This document shows, one piece after another, positions 1-9,729 of a DNA stretch of 64,000 nucleotides. Within the stretch, counting starts at the first letter, position 1, and each line of letters starts with the position of its first letter. Source of the DNA: Burkholderiales bacterium RIFCSPLOWO2_12_FULL_65_40 (GTDB lineage: Bacteria; Pseudomonadota; Gammaproteobacteria; Burkholderiales; Burkholderiaceae_C); NCBI GenBank assembly GCA_001770955.1, contig MESL01000043.1, positions 103,834 to 167,833 on the forward strand, written 5' to 3'. A program made the translations under genes and the position numbers. The notes under the pieces were generated by a model, which saw only the letters and a program-made list of their open reading frames with translations, did not search any database and was not told where the DNA came from.

Positions 1-2136
1 ATCCATATCCACATGGGTGATGTCGGCTTCAGACCGCGCCAGGTCGGCTGCCACACGGGCAAGAACGCCCTTGCCGTTGTTCACCGTCACAATGATGCGT
101 GTCTCGAACATGCGCGTGGGCTCTTCTGCCCAATCCACGGTGATGAAGCGCTCACTGTCCTTGTTCTGCAGGCGATTTGCGATGGCGCATGCAGTGGCAT
201 GTACGACCAACCCTTCTCCCCGACCGAGATAACCCACGATGCTGTCACCAGGAATGGGGCGGCAGCAGTGGGCGTATTTGATGGATGCGCCTTCACTTCC
301 GTCGAGGGTGACTCCGCCCTGCGATACCGTTTCATGGGAGGTGTATCTCTCCCGGGTCATGAGCAGCGCATCGGGCCGGTGTCCATGTTCCGACATCAGC
401 ACCATCAATCGCTTGGCCACAATGGTCGCAATGCGCTTGCCCAGTCCGATGTCGGTCATGAGTTCGCTGCGTGAACGGTTCCCTGTAAAGCGCAGCAGCT
501 TTTCCCAGATGGTTTGCGTGGCGTCATCCGACTCCGGGAGCTGCTCCAGGCCTTCAGCGCGCAGCGCCTGTGTCAGCAGTTTTTCGCCCAAGCTTTCGGA
601 TTCGGTCTGTGCCAGCGTCTTGAGGTGATGGCGAATCTTCGAGCGCGCACGTCCGGAGCGCACAAACCCCAGCCACGCCGGATTGGGCGTGGCGGTCGGG
701 GTGGTGATGATCTCCACCACGTCACCGTTCTTCAACTCCGTACGTAGTGGAACCTGCTCGTTATTGATCTTGGCACCGGATGTGTGGTTGCCAATGTTGC
801 TGTGAATGGCGTAGGCGAAATCGACCACGGTGGCGCCGCGTGGCAGGGCCATGATCTGGCTCTTGGGGGTGAAAACATAGACCGCGTCGGGGAACAGATC
901 GACCTTGACATGGTCCCAGAACTCGGCGGCGTCACGGGTTTCATTCTGGATGTCGAGCAGCGACTGCAGCCATTTGGTGCCCAGGCGCTCCGCTGTGGCA
1001 CCGTCGGCATCCTGGGCTTTGTAAAGCCAGTGGGCGGCGACGCCCGCTTCGGCAATCAGATGCATCTCTTCGGTGCGCATCTGGAATTCGATGTTCACGC
1101 CCGACGGACCGACCAGCGTGGTGTGCAGCGATTGGTAGCCGTTGAGCTTGGCAATTGCGATGTGGTCCTTGAACTTGCCCGGCACCGGCTTGTACATCTG
1201 GTGAAGGATGCCCAGGGCGGTGTAGCAGTCCGTGATGCTCGGCACAATCACGCGGAAGCCATAGATGTCGGTCACCTGGGCAAAGCTCAGGTGCTTGAGC
1301 GTCATCTTCTGGTAGATGGCATAAAGGGTTTTTTCACGCCCGGCCAGACGCACCGGCATGCCGATGCGCGCAAAGGCCGCATCCACATCGGCCTGGACTT
1401 TCTGCACCAGATCACGGCGACGGTTGCGGGCTTTGCCCACCGCCTTGGCCAGGGTGGCATAACGCCAGGGGTGCAGGTGGCGGAAGGCCAGATCCTGCAG
1501 TTCGCGGTAGGTCTGGTTCAGGCCCAGCCGGTGTGCGATGGGCGCGTAGATTTCGAGGGTTTCGGAAGAAATGCGTCCCCATTTGCTGCGTGGCATGTCC
1601 GACAGCGTGCGCATGTTGTGCGTGCGGTCCGCCAGCTTGATCAGAATGACCCGCACATCGCGCGCCATGGCCAGCAGCATCTTGCGGAAGGATTCAGCCT
1701 GGTTTTCTTCGCGCGTGTCGAACTGCAGCTTGTCGAGCTTGGTAAGGCCATCGACCAGCTCGGCCACCGGTGCGCCAAAGCGGTCTATCAGGTCGGACTT
1801 GGTGACGCCACAATCCTCCATGGCATCGTGCAGCAAAGCTGCCATGAGTGCCTGTGCATCGAGCTTCCAGGTGGCGCACTGGGCCGCCACGGCAATGGGG
1901 TGCGTGATGTAGGGCTCGCCACTGTTGCGCAACTGGCCCAGGTGCGCTTCATCGGCGAAGCGGTAGGCCTGCCGGACCAGCTCAACGCTGGTGCTGTCGA
2001 GGTAGTCCAGGTTGTCCATGAGTGCGGCGAAGCTCGCAGCCGCCGCATTGGCGGCAGCGGCGCTGGCATCCGGCAACGGCGGGCGCTCACCAGGTCGAGG
2101 CTCGGCTACAGGAAGATGGTTCGGCACCGCATTCAT
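1..2136 (-). CDS. spoT: RelA/SpoT bifunctional (p)ppGpp synthetase/hydrolase, 3' end outside window
   Basis: Makes and hydrolyses the stringent-response alarmone (p)ppGpp in the cytoplasm. The frame is open from the ATG at 2136 to the window edge (712 codons). The N-terminal HD hydrolase domain is intact, with HP at residues 79-80 and HD at 103-104 (LLHDAMED). It is followed by a RelA/SpoT synthetase segment (GREKTLYAIYQKM, DIYGFRV), a TGS domain (VYVFTPKSQIMALPRGATVVDFAYAIHS) and the start of an ACT domain, which the edge cuts. The intact HD box argues for a hydrolase-competent SpoT/Rel type rather than a monofunctional RelA. It lies downstream of rpoZ in the usual gmk-rpoZ-spoT order, separated by a terminator-like hairpin. 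Confidence 0.96.
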   Translation of the reverse strand, partial: MNAVPNHLPVAEPRPGERPPLPDASAAAANAAAASFAALMDNLDYLDSTSVELVRQAYRFADEAHLGQLRNSGEPYITHPIAVAAQCATWKLDAQALMAALLHDAMEDCGVTKSDLIDRFGAPVAELVDGLTKLDKLQFDTREENQAESFRKMLLAMARDVRVILIKLADRTHNMRTLSDMPRSKWGRISSETLEIYAPIAHRLGLNQTYRELQDLAFRHLHPWRYATLAKAVGKARNRRRDLVQKVQADVDAAFARIGMPVRLAGREKTLYAIYQKMTLKHLSFAQVTDIYGFRVIVPSITDCYTALGILHQMYKPVPGKFKDHIAIAKLNGYQSLHTTLVGPSGVNIEFQMRTEEMHLIAEAGVAAHWLYKAQDADGATAERLGTKWLQSLLDIQNETRDAAEFWDHVKVDLFPDAVYVFTPKSQIMALPRGATVVDFAYAIHSNIGNHTSGAKINNEQVPLRTELKNGDVVEIITTPTATPNPAWLGFVRSGRARSKIRHHLKTLAQTESESLGEKLLTQALRAEGLEQLPESDDATQTIWEKLLRFTGNRSRSELMTDIGLGKRIATIVAKRLMVLMSEHGHRPDALLMTRERYTSHETVSQGGVTLDGSEGASIKYAHCCRPIPGDSIVGYLGRGEGLVVHATACAIANRLQNKDSERFITVDWAEEPTRMFETRIIVTVNNGKGVLARVAADLARSEADITHVDMD

Positions 2137-2177
2137 CCCTTTAATGTAGCGTGACTGTGCAGGGCATTCTTGATCCA

Positions 2178-2210
2178 TAAAAAAAGCACCGCTGTGCGGT
2201 GCTTCTTTCT
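2178..2210 (-). terminator. Rho-independent terminator after rpoZ
   Basis: On the minus strand an 8-bp perfect stem (AGCACCGC / GCGGTGCT) closes a 3-nt loop and is followed by a run of seven T. It lies 20-50 bp after the rpoZ stop and just before spoT, so it probably attenuates gmk-rpoZ transcription into spoT. Confidence 0.85.
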
Positions 2211-2232
2211 GGGGTCGCTGGCTGGCAGAGCG

Positions 2233-2436
2233 TCAGCCGGGGACCTTCTTGAGCATTTCCAGACCCACCTTGCCAGCGGCAATCTCGCGCAGGGCGGTCA
2301 CGGCGGGCTTGTTGCGGCTTTCGATGCGGGGGGCATGCCCGTGGCTGAGCATGCGTGCGCGGTAGGTGGCCGCCAGGACGAGCTGGAAACGGTTGGGGAT
2401 CTGCTCAAGGCAGTCTTCGACGGTGATGCGGGCCAT
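2233..2436 (-). CDS. rpoZ: DNA-directed RNA polymerase omega subunit
   Basis: This 67-residue protein starts [20 protein letters not shown], typical of bacterial omega, and contains the conserved ATYRARML and [12 protein letters not shown] segments. Omega binds beta' and helps assemble RNA polymerase; in proteobacteria it is also part of a ppGpp-binding site, which fits the neighbouring spoT. It starts 15 bp after the gmk stop and probably shares its transcript. Length and order are normal. Confidence 0.96.
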   Translation of the reverse strand: MARITVEDCLEQIPNRFQLVLAATYRARMLSHGHAPRIESRNKPAVTALREIAAGKVGLEMLKKVPG

Positions 2437-2451
2437 GGATACTCCGGATAT

Positions 2452-3072
2452 TCAGGAAATGTTGAGCGACACGAAGGTCTCGGCGCGGGCACGGCGCTGG
2501 GCCGCGTACTTGAGTCGCTGGGCGTGGACGATGGTTTTCATGTCGAAAAGCGCGCGCTCAAACAACTCGTTGATTATAACGAAGTCGAATTTATGCACTT
2601 GCGCCATCTCCTGGGCCGCATTCTTGAGGCGCACTTCGATCACTTCGGGCGAATCCTCGCCCCGGCGTTCCAGGCGTGAGCGCAGCTCTTCCCAGCTGGG
2701 GGGCAAGATGAAGATGAGCACCGCATTGGCAAAAACCTGCTTGATCTGCAAGGCGCCCTGGAAGTCGATTTCCAGGACCACGTCGTTGCCCTGGGCAATG
2801 CGCTCCTCGATGGCCTTCTTGGAGGTGCCGTAGCGCCTGCCATGCACGTTGGCCCATTCCACGAAAGCGTTGGAGGCCACCATGGCGTCGAACTCCGACT
2901 CCGAGGCGAAGAAGTACTCCCGACCGTGCTTTTCCTGGCCCCGGGGTGCCCGGGTGGTGTGCGAGATGGAGGAGTGCACCTGGGAGTCCAGTTCCAGCAG
3001 GGCCTTCACCAGGCTGGATTTGCCCGCGCCGCTGGGTGCCGCGACTACGAAGAGATTTCCAGGATAGTCCAT
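2452..3072 (-). CDS. gmk: Guanylate kinase
   Basis: Phosphorylates GMP to GDP with ATP in purine nucleotide metabolism. The 206-residue product has the P-loop [14 protein letters not shown] near residue 12, the GMP-binding stretch [21 protein letters not shown] and the C-terminal EEMAQ-like region common to the family. It is the first gene of gmk-rpoZ-spoT. In related genomes a YicC-like gene usually lies upstream; here the upstream side changes abruptly into mobile-element debris, so this is the left core-genome edge of the inserted region. Confidence 0.96.
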   Translation of the reverse strand: MDYPGNLFVVAAPSGAGKSSLVKALLELDSQVHSSISHTTRAPRGQEKHGREYFFASESEFDAMVASNAFVEWANVHGRRYGTSKKAIEERIAQGNDVVLEIDFQGALQIKQVFANAVLIFILPPSWEELRSRLERRGEDSPEVIEVRLKNAAQEMAQVHKFDFVIINELFERALFDMKTIVHAQRLKYAAQRRARAETFVSLNIS

Positions 3073-3432
3073 AAAAATAAGCGCTATATGCTATAAAAAT
3101 CGGAGCATCATTCGATGTTCTGCACCTGAAGCTCGACAAGAGCATCTAAATGGTTGATTCTCAACGATCTCATGGACGTGGCCCCGACGCGAACCCACCT
3201 ATGAACCCATCACCAAGCATGCGATTGATTGCGCTCGGTTGAAGCTGGGTGGAGCGTCATCCCATCTGTGGCTAGATCAAGCGCATCGATTTTACTGAAA
3301 ACATGTATGGGTAGCAGGTGTCGGTGGTGCGTTGTTCGGCGTAGAGAGAGCTTTCGTGCGTCTGGGGCCAGTTCTGTGAGTGTCTGGGCCAGGCAACTCT
3401 GCTCAACGCGTGAAAAGGACATCATGATCACC
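3073..3432. other. Non-coding left junction between core genome and conjugative element
   Basis: No convincing gene. The gmk-proximal end is AT-rich (TATGCTATAAAAAT near 3090-3103) and probably carries the gmk promoter. The rest looks like scrambled intergenic sequence. I looked by eye for a direct repeat shared with the right edge (41.48-42.0 kb) that could be an attachment site and found none. Confidence 0.5.
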
Positions 3433-3660
3433 GCTGGTGGAGCCTGCTGTCGAGCCCGACAGCCTGCCCACCAGCGCCGTGCCGAAGTTCTCCATCCTAT
3501 TCAAGGCGGCCCAGGCCACGGAGGGAATGCTGATTGCGAGGTACCTCACTATCGTCTCACTCGATAGTGTGCAGGAATAGATCACCGAGGCCGTATGCGG
3601 TGCCGGTGCCTTCGCGCCACTCCTCAGATCTGCGGTGGGGGCCAGGTCGTAGCCGTAGGC
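3433..3660 (-). pseudogene. Decayed partial copy of traG
   Basis: This stretch aligns along its length with 6846-7055, inside the intact traG of this window. Shared blocks include CACCAGCGCCGTGCCGAAGT, TTCAAGGCGGCCCAGGCCAC and ATCACCGAGGCCGT. The best preserved peptide reads YLAISIPSVAWAALNRMENF against YLAISIPFVAWAALKRMENF in the intact protein. It has an in-frame stop, indels and no start or end of its own, so it is a relic. Its divergence from the intact copy suggests an older, related element rather than a recent local duplication. Confidence 0.8.
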
Positions 3661-3894
3661 AACTCTCGTTGACTATCGCCGTTGGAGCTGACACTCCCGT
3701 CAAAGCGGCGGGGACTCATGGAAGGGCATTGACAAGATGGTTCATGACCTTCAGCAAACAGAACCTGGGCTACAAGGCGCCGAAGACTGGGGCCATCGTG
3801 CAGGAAATGCCCCTGTCGTATGTCGGCAAGGTGCTGCGAAGGCTCGTGAAGGAAAATACCGGAAGGACAACCAACGCGGTGTAAATTGAGCATC
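3661..3894. other. Unassigned remnant sequence before the MBL-fold gene
   Basis: One plus-strand frame ends at 3884 with a protein-like tail (MTFSKQNLGYKAPKTGAIVQ and about 25 further residues), but it has no supported start and I recognise no family. It is best read as a gene fragment left between the traG relic and the metallo-hydrolase gene. Confidence 0.35.
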
Positions 3895-4944
3895 ATGACT
3901 GACGCAGCCCCAGCACTGTCGTATCCGTTCCCAGATCTTCCGCTCCCCGGCCAGGCCACGGAAATCAAGCCAGGTGTGCTGTGGCTTCGCATGCCGCTGC
4001 CGTTTTCCCTGGATCACATCAACCTCTGGGCATTGAGAGATGGTTCTGCCTGGACGATCGTGGACACGGGCATGCGCAGTGTGGATATCAGGAACGCTTG
4101 GCTCGCGTTGCTCGCGCCGCAGGGGCCACTTGCCGGCTGTCCCATCTCCCGCGTGATGGTGACGCATATGCATCCCGACCATGTGGGCATGGCGGGCTGG
4201 TTGACGCGTCGCTTCGAATGCGCGCTGTGGATGACACGGGACGAGTATTTGAGCTGCCGGGTGATGCTTGCCGATACGGGGCGGGAAGCACCGGTCGATG
4301 GTGTTCGCTTCTATCGCAGGGCCGGATGGAGCGATATCGAGGTGGATGAGTACCGCACACGGTTCGGTGACTTCGGCAAGATGATCCATCCTCTGCCTGA
4401 CAGCTTCGTTCGGCTCACGGATGGCCAGATGCTGCGGATCGGGGACCAGGAATGGGAAGTCATCGTTGGCACGGGACATTCTCCCGAGCACGCGTGCTTC
4501 TATTCGCACGAACTGAATTTGCTGATATCAGGGGATCAGGTGCTTCCCAGGATCAGCTCCAATACCTCCGTGTACCCCACCGAGCCACACGCGAATCCTC
4601 TGCAGGGCTGGCTCGATTCCATCGACCGGCTGATGCAGCGCGTGCCGGAGAGTGCTCTGGTCCTGCCTGCCCACAACGAACCTTTCACTGGTCTGCACAC
4701 ACGGTTGGAGCAACTGCGCGCGAGCACCGTGAGAGGCACCGACCGCGTCAGGCAGCAACTCGTACAGCCTACGAGGGTCATCGACCTGGTTCGCGCCCTG
4801 TACCGCTCGTCCGTTGTTGCAGAGCAGATGCACCTCAACCTTGCGACCGGAGAGACGCTCGCCCACCTGAACTATCTCAACCAACGTGGGGAAATCGTGT
4901 CGACAGAGGACGAAGACGGCGCAGTGCTCTATCGACTCGCCTGA
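3895..4944 (+). CDS. MBL-fold metallo-hydrolase
   Basis: A 349-residue cytoplasmic protein of the metallo-beta-lactamase superfamily. The metal motif THMHPDHVG places H91, H93, D95 and H96 (counting from the ATG at 3895). Further conserved pieces are VGTGHSPEHACF, ISGDQVLP and LPAHNEPF. The C-terminal 90 residues look like the winged-helix tail of LACTB2-like hydrolases. A TTG nine bases upstream is possible but has no better ribosome site. It has no signal peptide, so it is not a secreted beta-lactamase; a thioester or phosphodiester substrate is possible. It stands alone between element remnants, so it is probably cargo. Confidence 0.85.
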   Translation: MTDAAPALSYPFPDLPLPGQATEIKPGVLWLRMPLPFSLDHINLWALRDGSAWTIVDTGMRSVDIRNAWLALLAPQGPLAGCPISRVMVTHMHPDHVGMAGWLTRRFECALWMTRDEYLSCRVMLADTGREAPVDGVRFYRRAGWSDIEVDEYRTRFGDFGKMIHPLPDSFVRLTDGQMLRIGDQEWEVIVGTGHSPEHACFYSHELNLLISGDQVLPRISSNTSVYPTEPHANPLQGWLDSIDRLMQRVPESALVLPAHNEPFTGLHTRLEQLRASTVRGTDRVRQQLVQPTRVIDLVRALYRSSVVAEQMHLNLATGETLAHLNYLNQRGEIVSTEDEDGAVLYRLA

Positions 4945-5138
4945 GGTTGGGCAGTCATGGAGTCCTTTGCGTCGCATGAAGGACGTACTGCTCGCTAGGG
5001 TTCTGGGCTCAATTGCATCCTCGCAGAAGGCGCATGCTAGAACGTGTGTCATCAGCAATGAATGTCGACGACGATGACGGCCTTCAGACGGACTTGACGG
5101 CGGAGGTATCGCTGGTAGGGTGTAGTCGTGGAGGCGCT

Positions 5139-5471
5139 ATGCGAAAAGCCATCTTTGTCTTCTTCCTGCTGCTGGGCGTCGGTGCCGGGTACTTGCCTGC
5201 ACGCAACGACGACTGGGGCCTGCGCATCGTCATGATGGCCGTGGGCGCACTGTTCGGTGGGGCGATCGGTGGCGGTCTGTCGCGGATTGGCAAGCAGCAG
5301 CCTCGTCACTTGCTCGACACCGAGGAGGAAATTGAGTCGATTCCGGGCGTGGGCATGTCAGGTCGAGATCTCGCAGCCAACTACTGGCGCGATGAAGGCC
5401 ATCCACAATTCATGAAGCCGCCTCGGCCCGAGTATGGGAACCACATGCTCGACGCGGACAAGAACCTCTGA
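5139..5471 (+). CDS. Small inner-membrane protein of unknown function
   Basis: A 110-residue product starting MRKAIFVFFLLLGVGAGYLP, with a GGAG ribosome site a few bases upstream of the ATG at 5139; this is why longer upstream starts were rejected. It has an N-terminal hydrophobic segment and a second one (MMAVGALFGGAIGGGL) around residues 32-47, then a soluble acidic tail. It converges on traG with only four bases between stops, a position that suggests it belongs to the conjugative element. No family recognised. Confidence 0.7.
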   Translation: MRKAIFVFFLLLGVGAGYLPARNDDWGLRIVMMAVGALFGGAIGGGLSRIGKQQPRHLLDTEEEIESIPGVGMSGRDLAANYWRDEGHPQFMKPPRPEYGNHMLDADKNL

Positions 5472-5475
5472 CCAA

Positions 5476-8250
5476 CTACTTTCTGAGGGCATTCTTGACA
5501 GCTTCCTTCGCGTCGTCGATCAGCGGCGCGGCATCCTCCTTGACCTGCTTACCCGTTTGCATCATCAGGGAGCGCTCGGACGCCAGGGTGCCGTCGGGCG
5601 TCCTCGTGATCTGTGCCTTGCGGTCGAATGCTCCCTGATCGGCCGAAGTGGTTGCCCGGATACGTTCGCCTTCCTCCCGAACCGTGCTGCGCATCGATGA
5701 AGGCGAACCCGCCGTCGGCGCGGGTGGCGTGGCACCGCCACCGAACCGGCGCACGTCACCCTGATTCGATTGGTGGCGCCCTGCGAGGTCGGGTGCCAAT
5801 GCCGGATCGCCGGAGTTCCGCAAGTGCTGGGCCTGGAGGTCCCCAAAGGCCGTGGGCACCGCAGTGCCGTCCGAGAACACGCTATGGGGGCGCAGGGACT
5901 GCCGGGCCAGTTCCGCTTCCATAAGCACGCGCGCCGAGGCGCTGTTGCCGCCGTACTGCTCGGCGTAGCGGGTGAACATAGCGAGGTTGTGCGGATCCTG
6001 GGCGATGTCGATGGCGATAGTCTCGCCCCGCTCGTAGGCGGTCGAAACGCGCTCCGCGAAAGCGCTTCGCTCCGCGAAGCTGGCGTCTGCACGCTCCGAC
6101 CGTGCTGCGGTCGAGGAAAGGCGGGCGGAAAGATCATGCGCTTCGCGTGCATCGCTGGCGATGACGTTCATGAAGCTCCTGTCCTGGGAGGCTCGGTCGC
6201 CGAACTGCTTGAACTCGGCGAGTTGCTCGCTGTTCATTGACGAGAGGACTTTTTGTTCGGCTGCTGATAGACCCGAGACGTAGTTCTTGTCGGCTGAGGC
6301 TGTGCCGTTGAGGCTGGCAATGGGGGTGTTGACGCCCAGGCGGCCCGATGCGCCAAGAGCAATCCGCGCAACCTGCGATTGCGTGAGGCCGGTGGTATCC
6401 GCCACGCTCTTGCTGATCTGGTCGAGCCGGTTGAGCGTCTCGCCGAACTGCTCGAAGCTGCTCGTCGTGGAGCCGCTGCTATTGCGCGACGACCGCAGTT
6501 TGGCCACGCCTTTCGTGAATGCCTCCGCCAGCACGGACGAGCGCTCGCTGCTGGCTGCCACAGCCTCGCTGCGAGCGGCATCCACCTGCCGGCTGGCGTC
6601 CTGCACGTCCTGTTCGGACACCCGCATCGACACGACCCGCGAGGCGTAGCCCTGGTTGCGCAGCAGGCTAACTGCCGTTTTGCCCGTGAGAGCGTTCGAC
6701 GAGAAGGTGTTGCCGCTCAGGTCGTGTTGCCAACTGCCCATGAAGGCCGAGGTGCGGTTGGGCGCGAGCTGCATCTGGTCCATGGAGACGTTGCCGAGCG
6801 ACGTGTTGCCCACCGTAGCTGCCGAGGTCGAACCCGACAGCGTGGCCTGCAGCCCCGACAGCCCGCCCACCAGCGCCGTGCCGAAGTTCTCCATCCTCTT
6901 CAAGGCGGCCCAGGCCACGAACGGGATGCTGATCGCCAGGTACCCGACGATGGCCTCTCCCGACAGCGCACGTGAGTAAATCACCGAGGCCGTCTGCAGC
7001 GCCAGCGCTTTCGCGCCGGTACCCAGGTCCGCCGCGGCTGCCAGGTCGTAGGCCGCGTAGATCGAGGCCATGTAGTTGAGGATGGCATACAGCGGCGGCC
7101 AGAGCTGGATCCAGATCAGGATCGACGCATATCCCTTGAACGCCATCATCGTCTCGCGGCCGCTGGTGAGCAGCAGCAGGAGCACGAACAGCGGGAACAT
7201 TGCGTAGGTCACCGCTTCGATCACGTTGCGGAAGACGGGCAGCGCCTGCTCGGCCACCTTGCCGTAGTTCAGCCATGAAGCGTTCATCTGGGCTACGGCC
7301 TGGGCCCGCCCCACGGCCAGCACCATGGAGGCCGGGTCGTTGACCTTCTGCCCGACGATCTTGCCGGTGTCCTCCAGCGCGTTGAGCATGGCGTTTTGCC
7401 GGATGATGTCCGCGGCGGTGGCCGATGCGTTGGCGATGCTGTTCTTGAGGTAGGCCTGCTGGATCTGGCCTGCGATCGCGGCCGCCGCCGCGGTGCCGGG
7501 CAGCGTCGGGTTGAGCTGGAAGGCCAGGCGCCCCTGGATGCGCTGCAACTGTGCCGGCAGCCGGCCATTGAGGCTCTGGTACACGTTCGGGCAGGTGTCC
7601 ACGCCCACGGCTCCGCCTGCGCCCGTGAGCGTGCTGAACCGCGCAGGGTTGGGTGAGGCCATCAGCGGCCAGACATCGTCGGAGGCGGAGAAGGTGGCCG
7701 GATCGAGCGAGCCGTCGATCAGGTCGTACATCGCGCAGTTGTGAATGAAGTTCACGAGGTCCGTGCGGAAGGCGGGATCCTGGAACACCACGTTGCCGGT
7801 CTCCCTGACGAGGCGGTTGCCGAACATCAAACCGTTCTGCTGGTATGAGAGCTCCGACGGCAAGGCCCCCGCTCCAGGGATCACCTGGAAGGCGGTCTCG
7901 AATAGCCCGGTGAGGGTGTGTCCGATGGTGCTGGTCAGGCTGCCCAGCAGCGCCACCCCGAAGGGCACGTTGTCCACGACCTTGACCGGCGAGCCGCCGG
8001 TCTTGTCGACGATGCCCACGGTGACCTTGGGCACGATCAGGATGCCGAAGACCAGCACCACGGAGGCGAGCCACTTCCAGCCTTGGAGCTTTTCAGGGGC
8101 AAACGCGTAGGCGATGAGCGCGGCGACGAAGCCGCAGAAGGCCACCGCCGCGACGGCTGAGGCGTAGTCGCCGGAGGCGTGAATCGCGGCGGACGCGTTG
8201 AATACCCCGAACAGGCTGTCCGCGTTCTGGTAGGCGTAGATCTCCCACAT
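5476..8250 (-). CDS. traG: Conjugal transfer protein TraG (N-terminal TraG domain)
   Basis: Inner-membrane protein of the F-type conjugation system, needed for pilus assembly and mating-pair stabilisation. It has 924 residues against about 940 in F. The first 480 residues hold several membrane segments (around 32-52, 60-80, 350-375 and 430-450), as in the TraG_N family. The remainder is a hydrophilic, Ser/Ala/Arg-rich periplasmic tail with coiled-coil character. It is the last gene of the transfer operon, following traH by about 20 bp. A decayed fragment of the same gene lies at 3433-3660. Confidence 0.93.
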   Translation of the reverse strand: MWEIYAYQNADSLFGVFNASAAIHASGDYASAVAAVAFCGFVAALIAYAFAPEKLQGWKWLASVVLVFGILIVPKVTVGIVDKTGGSPVKVVDNVPFGVALLGSLTSTIGHTLTGLFETAFQVIPGAGALPSELSYQQNGLMFGNRLVRETGNVVFQDPAFRTDLVNFIHNCAMYDLIDGSLDPATFSASDDVWPLMASPNPARFSTLTGAGGAVGVDTCPNVYQSLNGRLPAQLQRIQGRLAFQLNPTLPGTAAAAAIAGQIQQAYLKNSIANASATAADIIRQNAMLNALEDTGKIVGQKVNDPASMVLAVGRAQAVAQMNASWLNYGKVAEQALPVFRNVIEAVTYAMFPLFVLLLLLTSGRETMMAFKGYASILIWIQLWPPLYAILNYMASIYAAYDLAAAADLGTGAKALALQTASVIYSRALSGEAIVGYLAISIPFVAWAALKRMENFGTALVGGLSGLQATLSGSTSAATVGNTSLGNVSMDQMQLAPNRTSAFMGSWQHDLSGNTFSSNALTGKTAVSLLRNQGYASRVVSMRVSEQDVQDASRQVDAARSEAVAASSERSSVLAEAFTKGVAKLRSSRNSSGSTTSSFEQFGETLNRLDQISKSVADTTGLTQSQVARIALGASGRLGVNTPIASLNGTASADKNYVSGLSAAEQKVLSSMNSEQLAEFKQFGDRASQDRSFMNVIASDAREAHDLSARLSSTAARSERADASFAERSAFAERVSTAYERGETIAIDIAQDPHNLAMFTRYAEQYGGNSASARVLMEAELARQSLRPHSVFSDGTAVPTAFGDLQAQHLRNSGDPALAPDLAGRHQSNQGDVRRFGGGATPPAPTAGSPSSMRSTVREEGERIRATTSADQGAFDRKAQITRTPDGTLASERSLMMQTGKQVKEDAAPLIDDAKEAVKNALRK

Positions 8251-8271
8251 GGCCGTGCCCTACCATCGGCG

Positions 8272-9720
8272 TCAACGCGACAGGTGGGCCGCCTGCTGGC
8301 CCAGCATGTCCATCACATGCTGGGGCATGCTCGAGCGCAATTGGCGCTCCAACTGCTCCAGATGGCTGGCGACAGCGCGGTAGGAGCCGACCTTCGCGTA
8401 CAAGAGGTTTTTTTCCTGGGAGATCAGCAGCAGGATGGCCTGGGCCCGCTGGCGGATCTGGTTGGCTTGGTCGCGCTGCGTCTGCTGCAGCGTGTAGTCC
8501 TTCGCCAGGGCCGCCATGCCCAGGCGCAGGTTCCTTTCGAGAAAGACATAGGCATAGTCCGCCGCGATCACGTCGCGGTACTGGCCGATCAGACTATCGG
8601 CCAGGCCCGAGCCCGGGATGCTGGTGCCCACCGAGAGCATCTTGTAGACCGGCTCGGTGGTCTGGTTGACGAAACCGACCTCGGCGGAGTTGTTGGGGAT
8701 GGCCGTGCGGGTGGCGATGCGGTCGGCGATCGAGCGCATCATGGTCTCCACGCGCGCCGTGAAGGGCACGTGGTCGTAGGCGGTGTTGGTCGAGACGACG
8801 TCGCAGGCCGAATAGTCATTGCAGCGCAGCAGGTGCTGGATGACGTTGTTGCCCGATCCGGCGGCCTGGCCGTAGAGCAACTGGCTGATCGACGTCAGGG
8901 TCGGGGCGATCGGCTCCGGGTCGCGTCCCGATTCCTCGGGGTAATAGATGACGGTGCCGACCATGCTCATGATCAATTCACGCCCCGCGTCGTCGAGGGA
9001 GGAGCCGGTGTACTGCAGCGCCTTCCAGGTCAGGTTGCCCACGAAAGGCGCCTTGTTGCGCACATTGGCATCGCCCGATGAGCGGGCGGAAGACAGGATG
9101 CTGGGCCGGTCGGTCGAGCAGCGGCGGCGGGCAGCGTCCCGGTCGCTCTCCAGGCCCATCTCCATCGCCAGGTCCGAGCAGGTTTCCTGCGAGCTGTAGC
9201 CCACAGCCTCGGCCGCGCTGCTGACGATCGCCTTCGCGGTCTCGCAAGAATTGATGCGGGCATTGTTGATCCAGGTCTCCAGCCCCTTCGCCCACTTGGT
9301 CAGGCCCCCGAGGAGTGGGGACACGGCCTCAAGCGCGAGCTGGAACGCAATGCCGGGCAGCGCGGCCGTGATGTTGCGCAAGAGGTTTTTGAACTCCTGT
9401 GCGGAGATGTGCGAGAACGAGCCGCCGAACACGTCGATCCCGCCGCAGCCCGCCTTCACGCTCGGAAACTGGATCGCCGCGAGCTGATAGACCTTGTTGG
9501 GCGATCGCATCATGAGCGAGCCGCCGGTGTAGGTGTTGTAGGTCTGCCCGCGAAATGCTCCCGGTGCGGTGTAGTTGCCGATGGCGCCCAGGTTGTTGAA
9601 CATGTCGTTGACCTCGCTGTTGAGGTCGGCGCGCGCGGGCAGCGAGGCGGATAGCACGACCAGGGCAGCGGCCAGCGCGACGGCCTTGCGGGCATGGATG
9701 GGGCGGGAGGGACGGGACAT
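8272..9720 (-). CDS. traH: Conjugal transfer pilus assembly protein TraH
   Basis: Periplasmic F-type T4SS protein required for pilus extension, working with TraF, TraG, TraU, TraW and TrbC. The 482-residue product has a Sec signal peptide ending ASLPARA near residue 31. It shows the family's opening DLNSEVNDMFNNLGAIGNYT and the GGSFSHISAQEFKNLLRNI segment, plus an amphipathic C-terminal coiled region (about 400-470). It starts nine bases after the traF stop, in the order traF-traH-traG known from F and SXT. Confidence 0.94.
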   Translation of the reverse strand: MSRPSRPIHARKAVALAAALVVLSASLPARADLNSEVNDMFNNLGAIGNYTAPGAFRGQTYNTYTGGSLMMRSPNKVYQLAAIQFPSVKAGCGGIDVFGGSFSHISAQEFKNLLRNITAALPGIAFQLALEAVSPLLGGLTKWAKGLETWINNARINSCETAKAIVSSAAEAVGYSSQETCSDLAMEMGLESDRDAARRRCSTDRPSILSSARSSGDANVRNKAPFVGNLTWKALQYTGSSLDDAGRELIMSMVGTVIYYPEESGRDPEPIAPTLTSISQLLYGQAAGSGNNVIQHLLRCNDYSACDVVSTNTAYDHVPFTARVETMMRSIADRIATRTAIPNNSAEVGFVNQTTEPVYKMLSVGTSIPGSGLADSLIGQYRDVIAADYAYVFLERNLRLGMAALAKDYTLQQTQRDQANQIRQRAQAILLLISQEKNLLYAKVGSYRAVASHLEQLERQLRSSMPQHVMDMLGQQAAHLSR

Positions 9721-9729
9721 GGAAACCTC

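Noticed and set aside
784..2154. A 456-codon plus-strand frame opposite spoT
   Set aside because: It is antisense to a fully conserved spoT; the composition is low in complexity and no domain is visible.
3073..3120. AT-rich sequence near gmk with GCGCTATATGCTATAA as a possible dispersed repeat or attachment site
   Set aside because: No second copy was found at the right edge of the element; it is better explained as the gmk promoter region.
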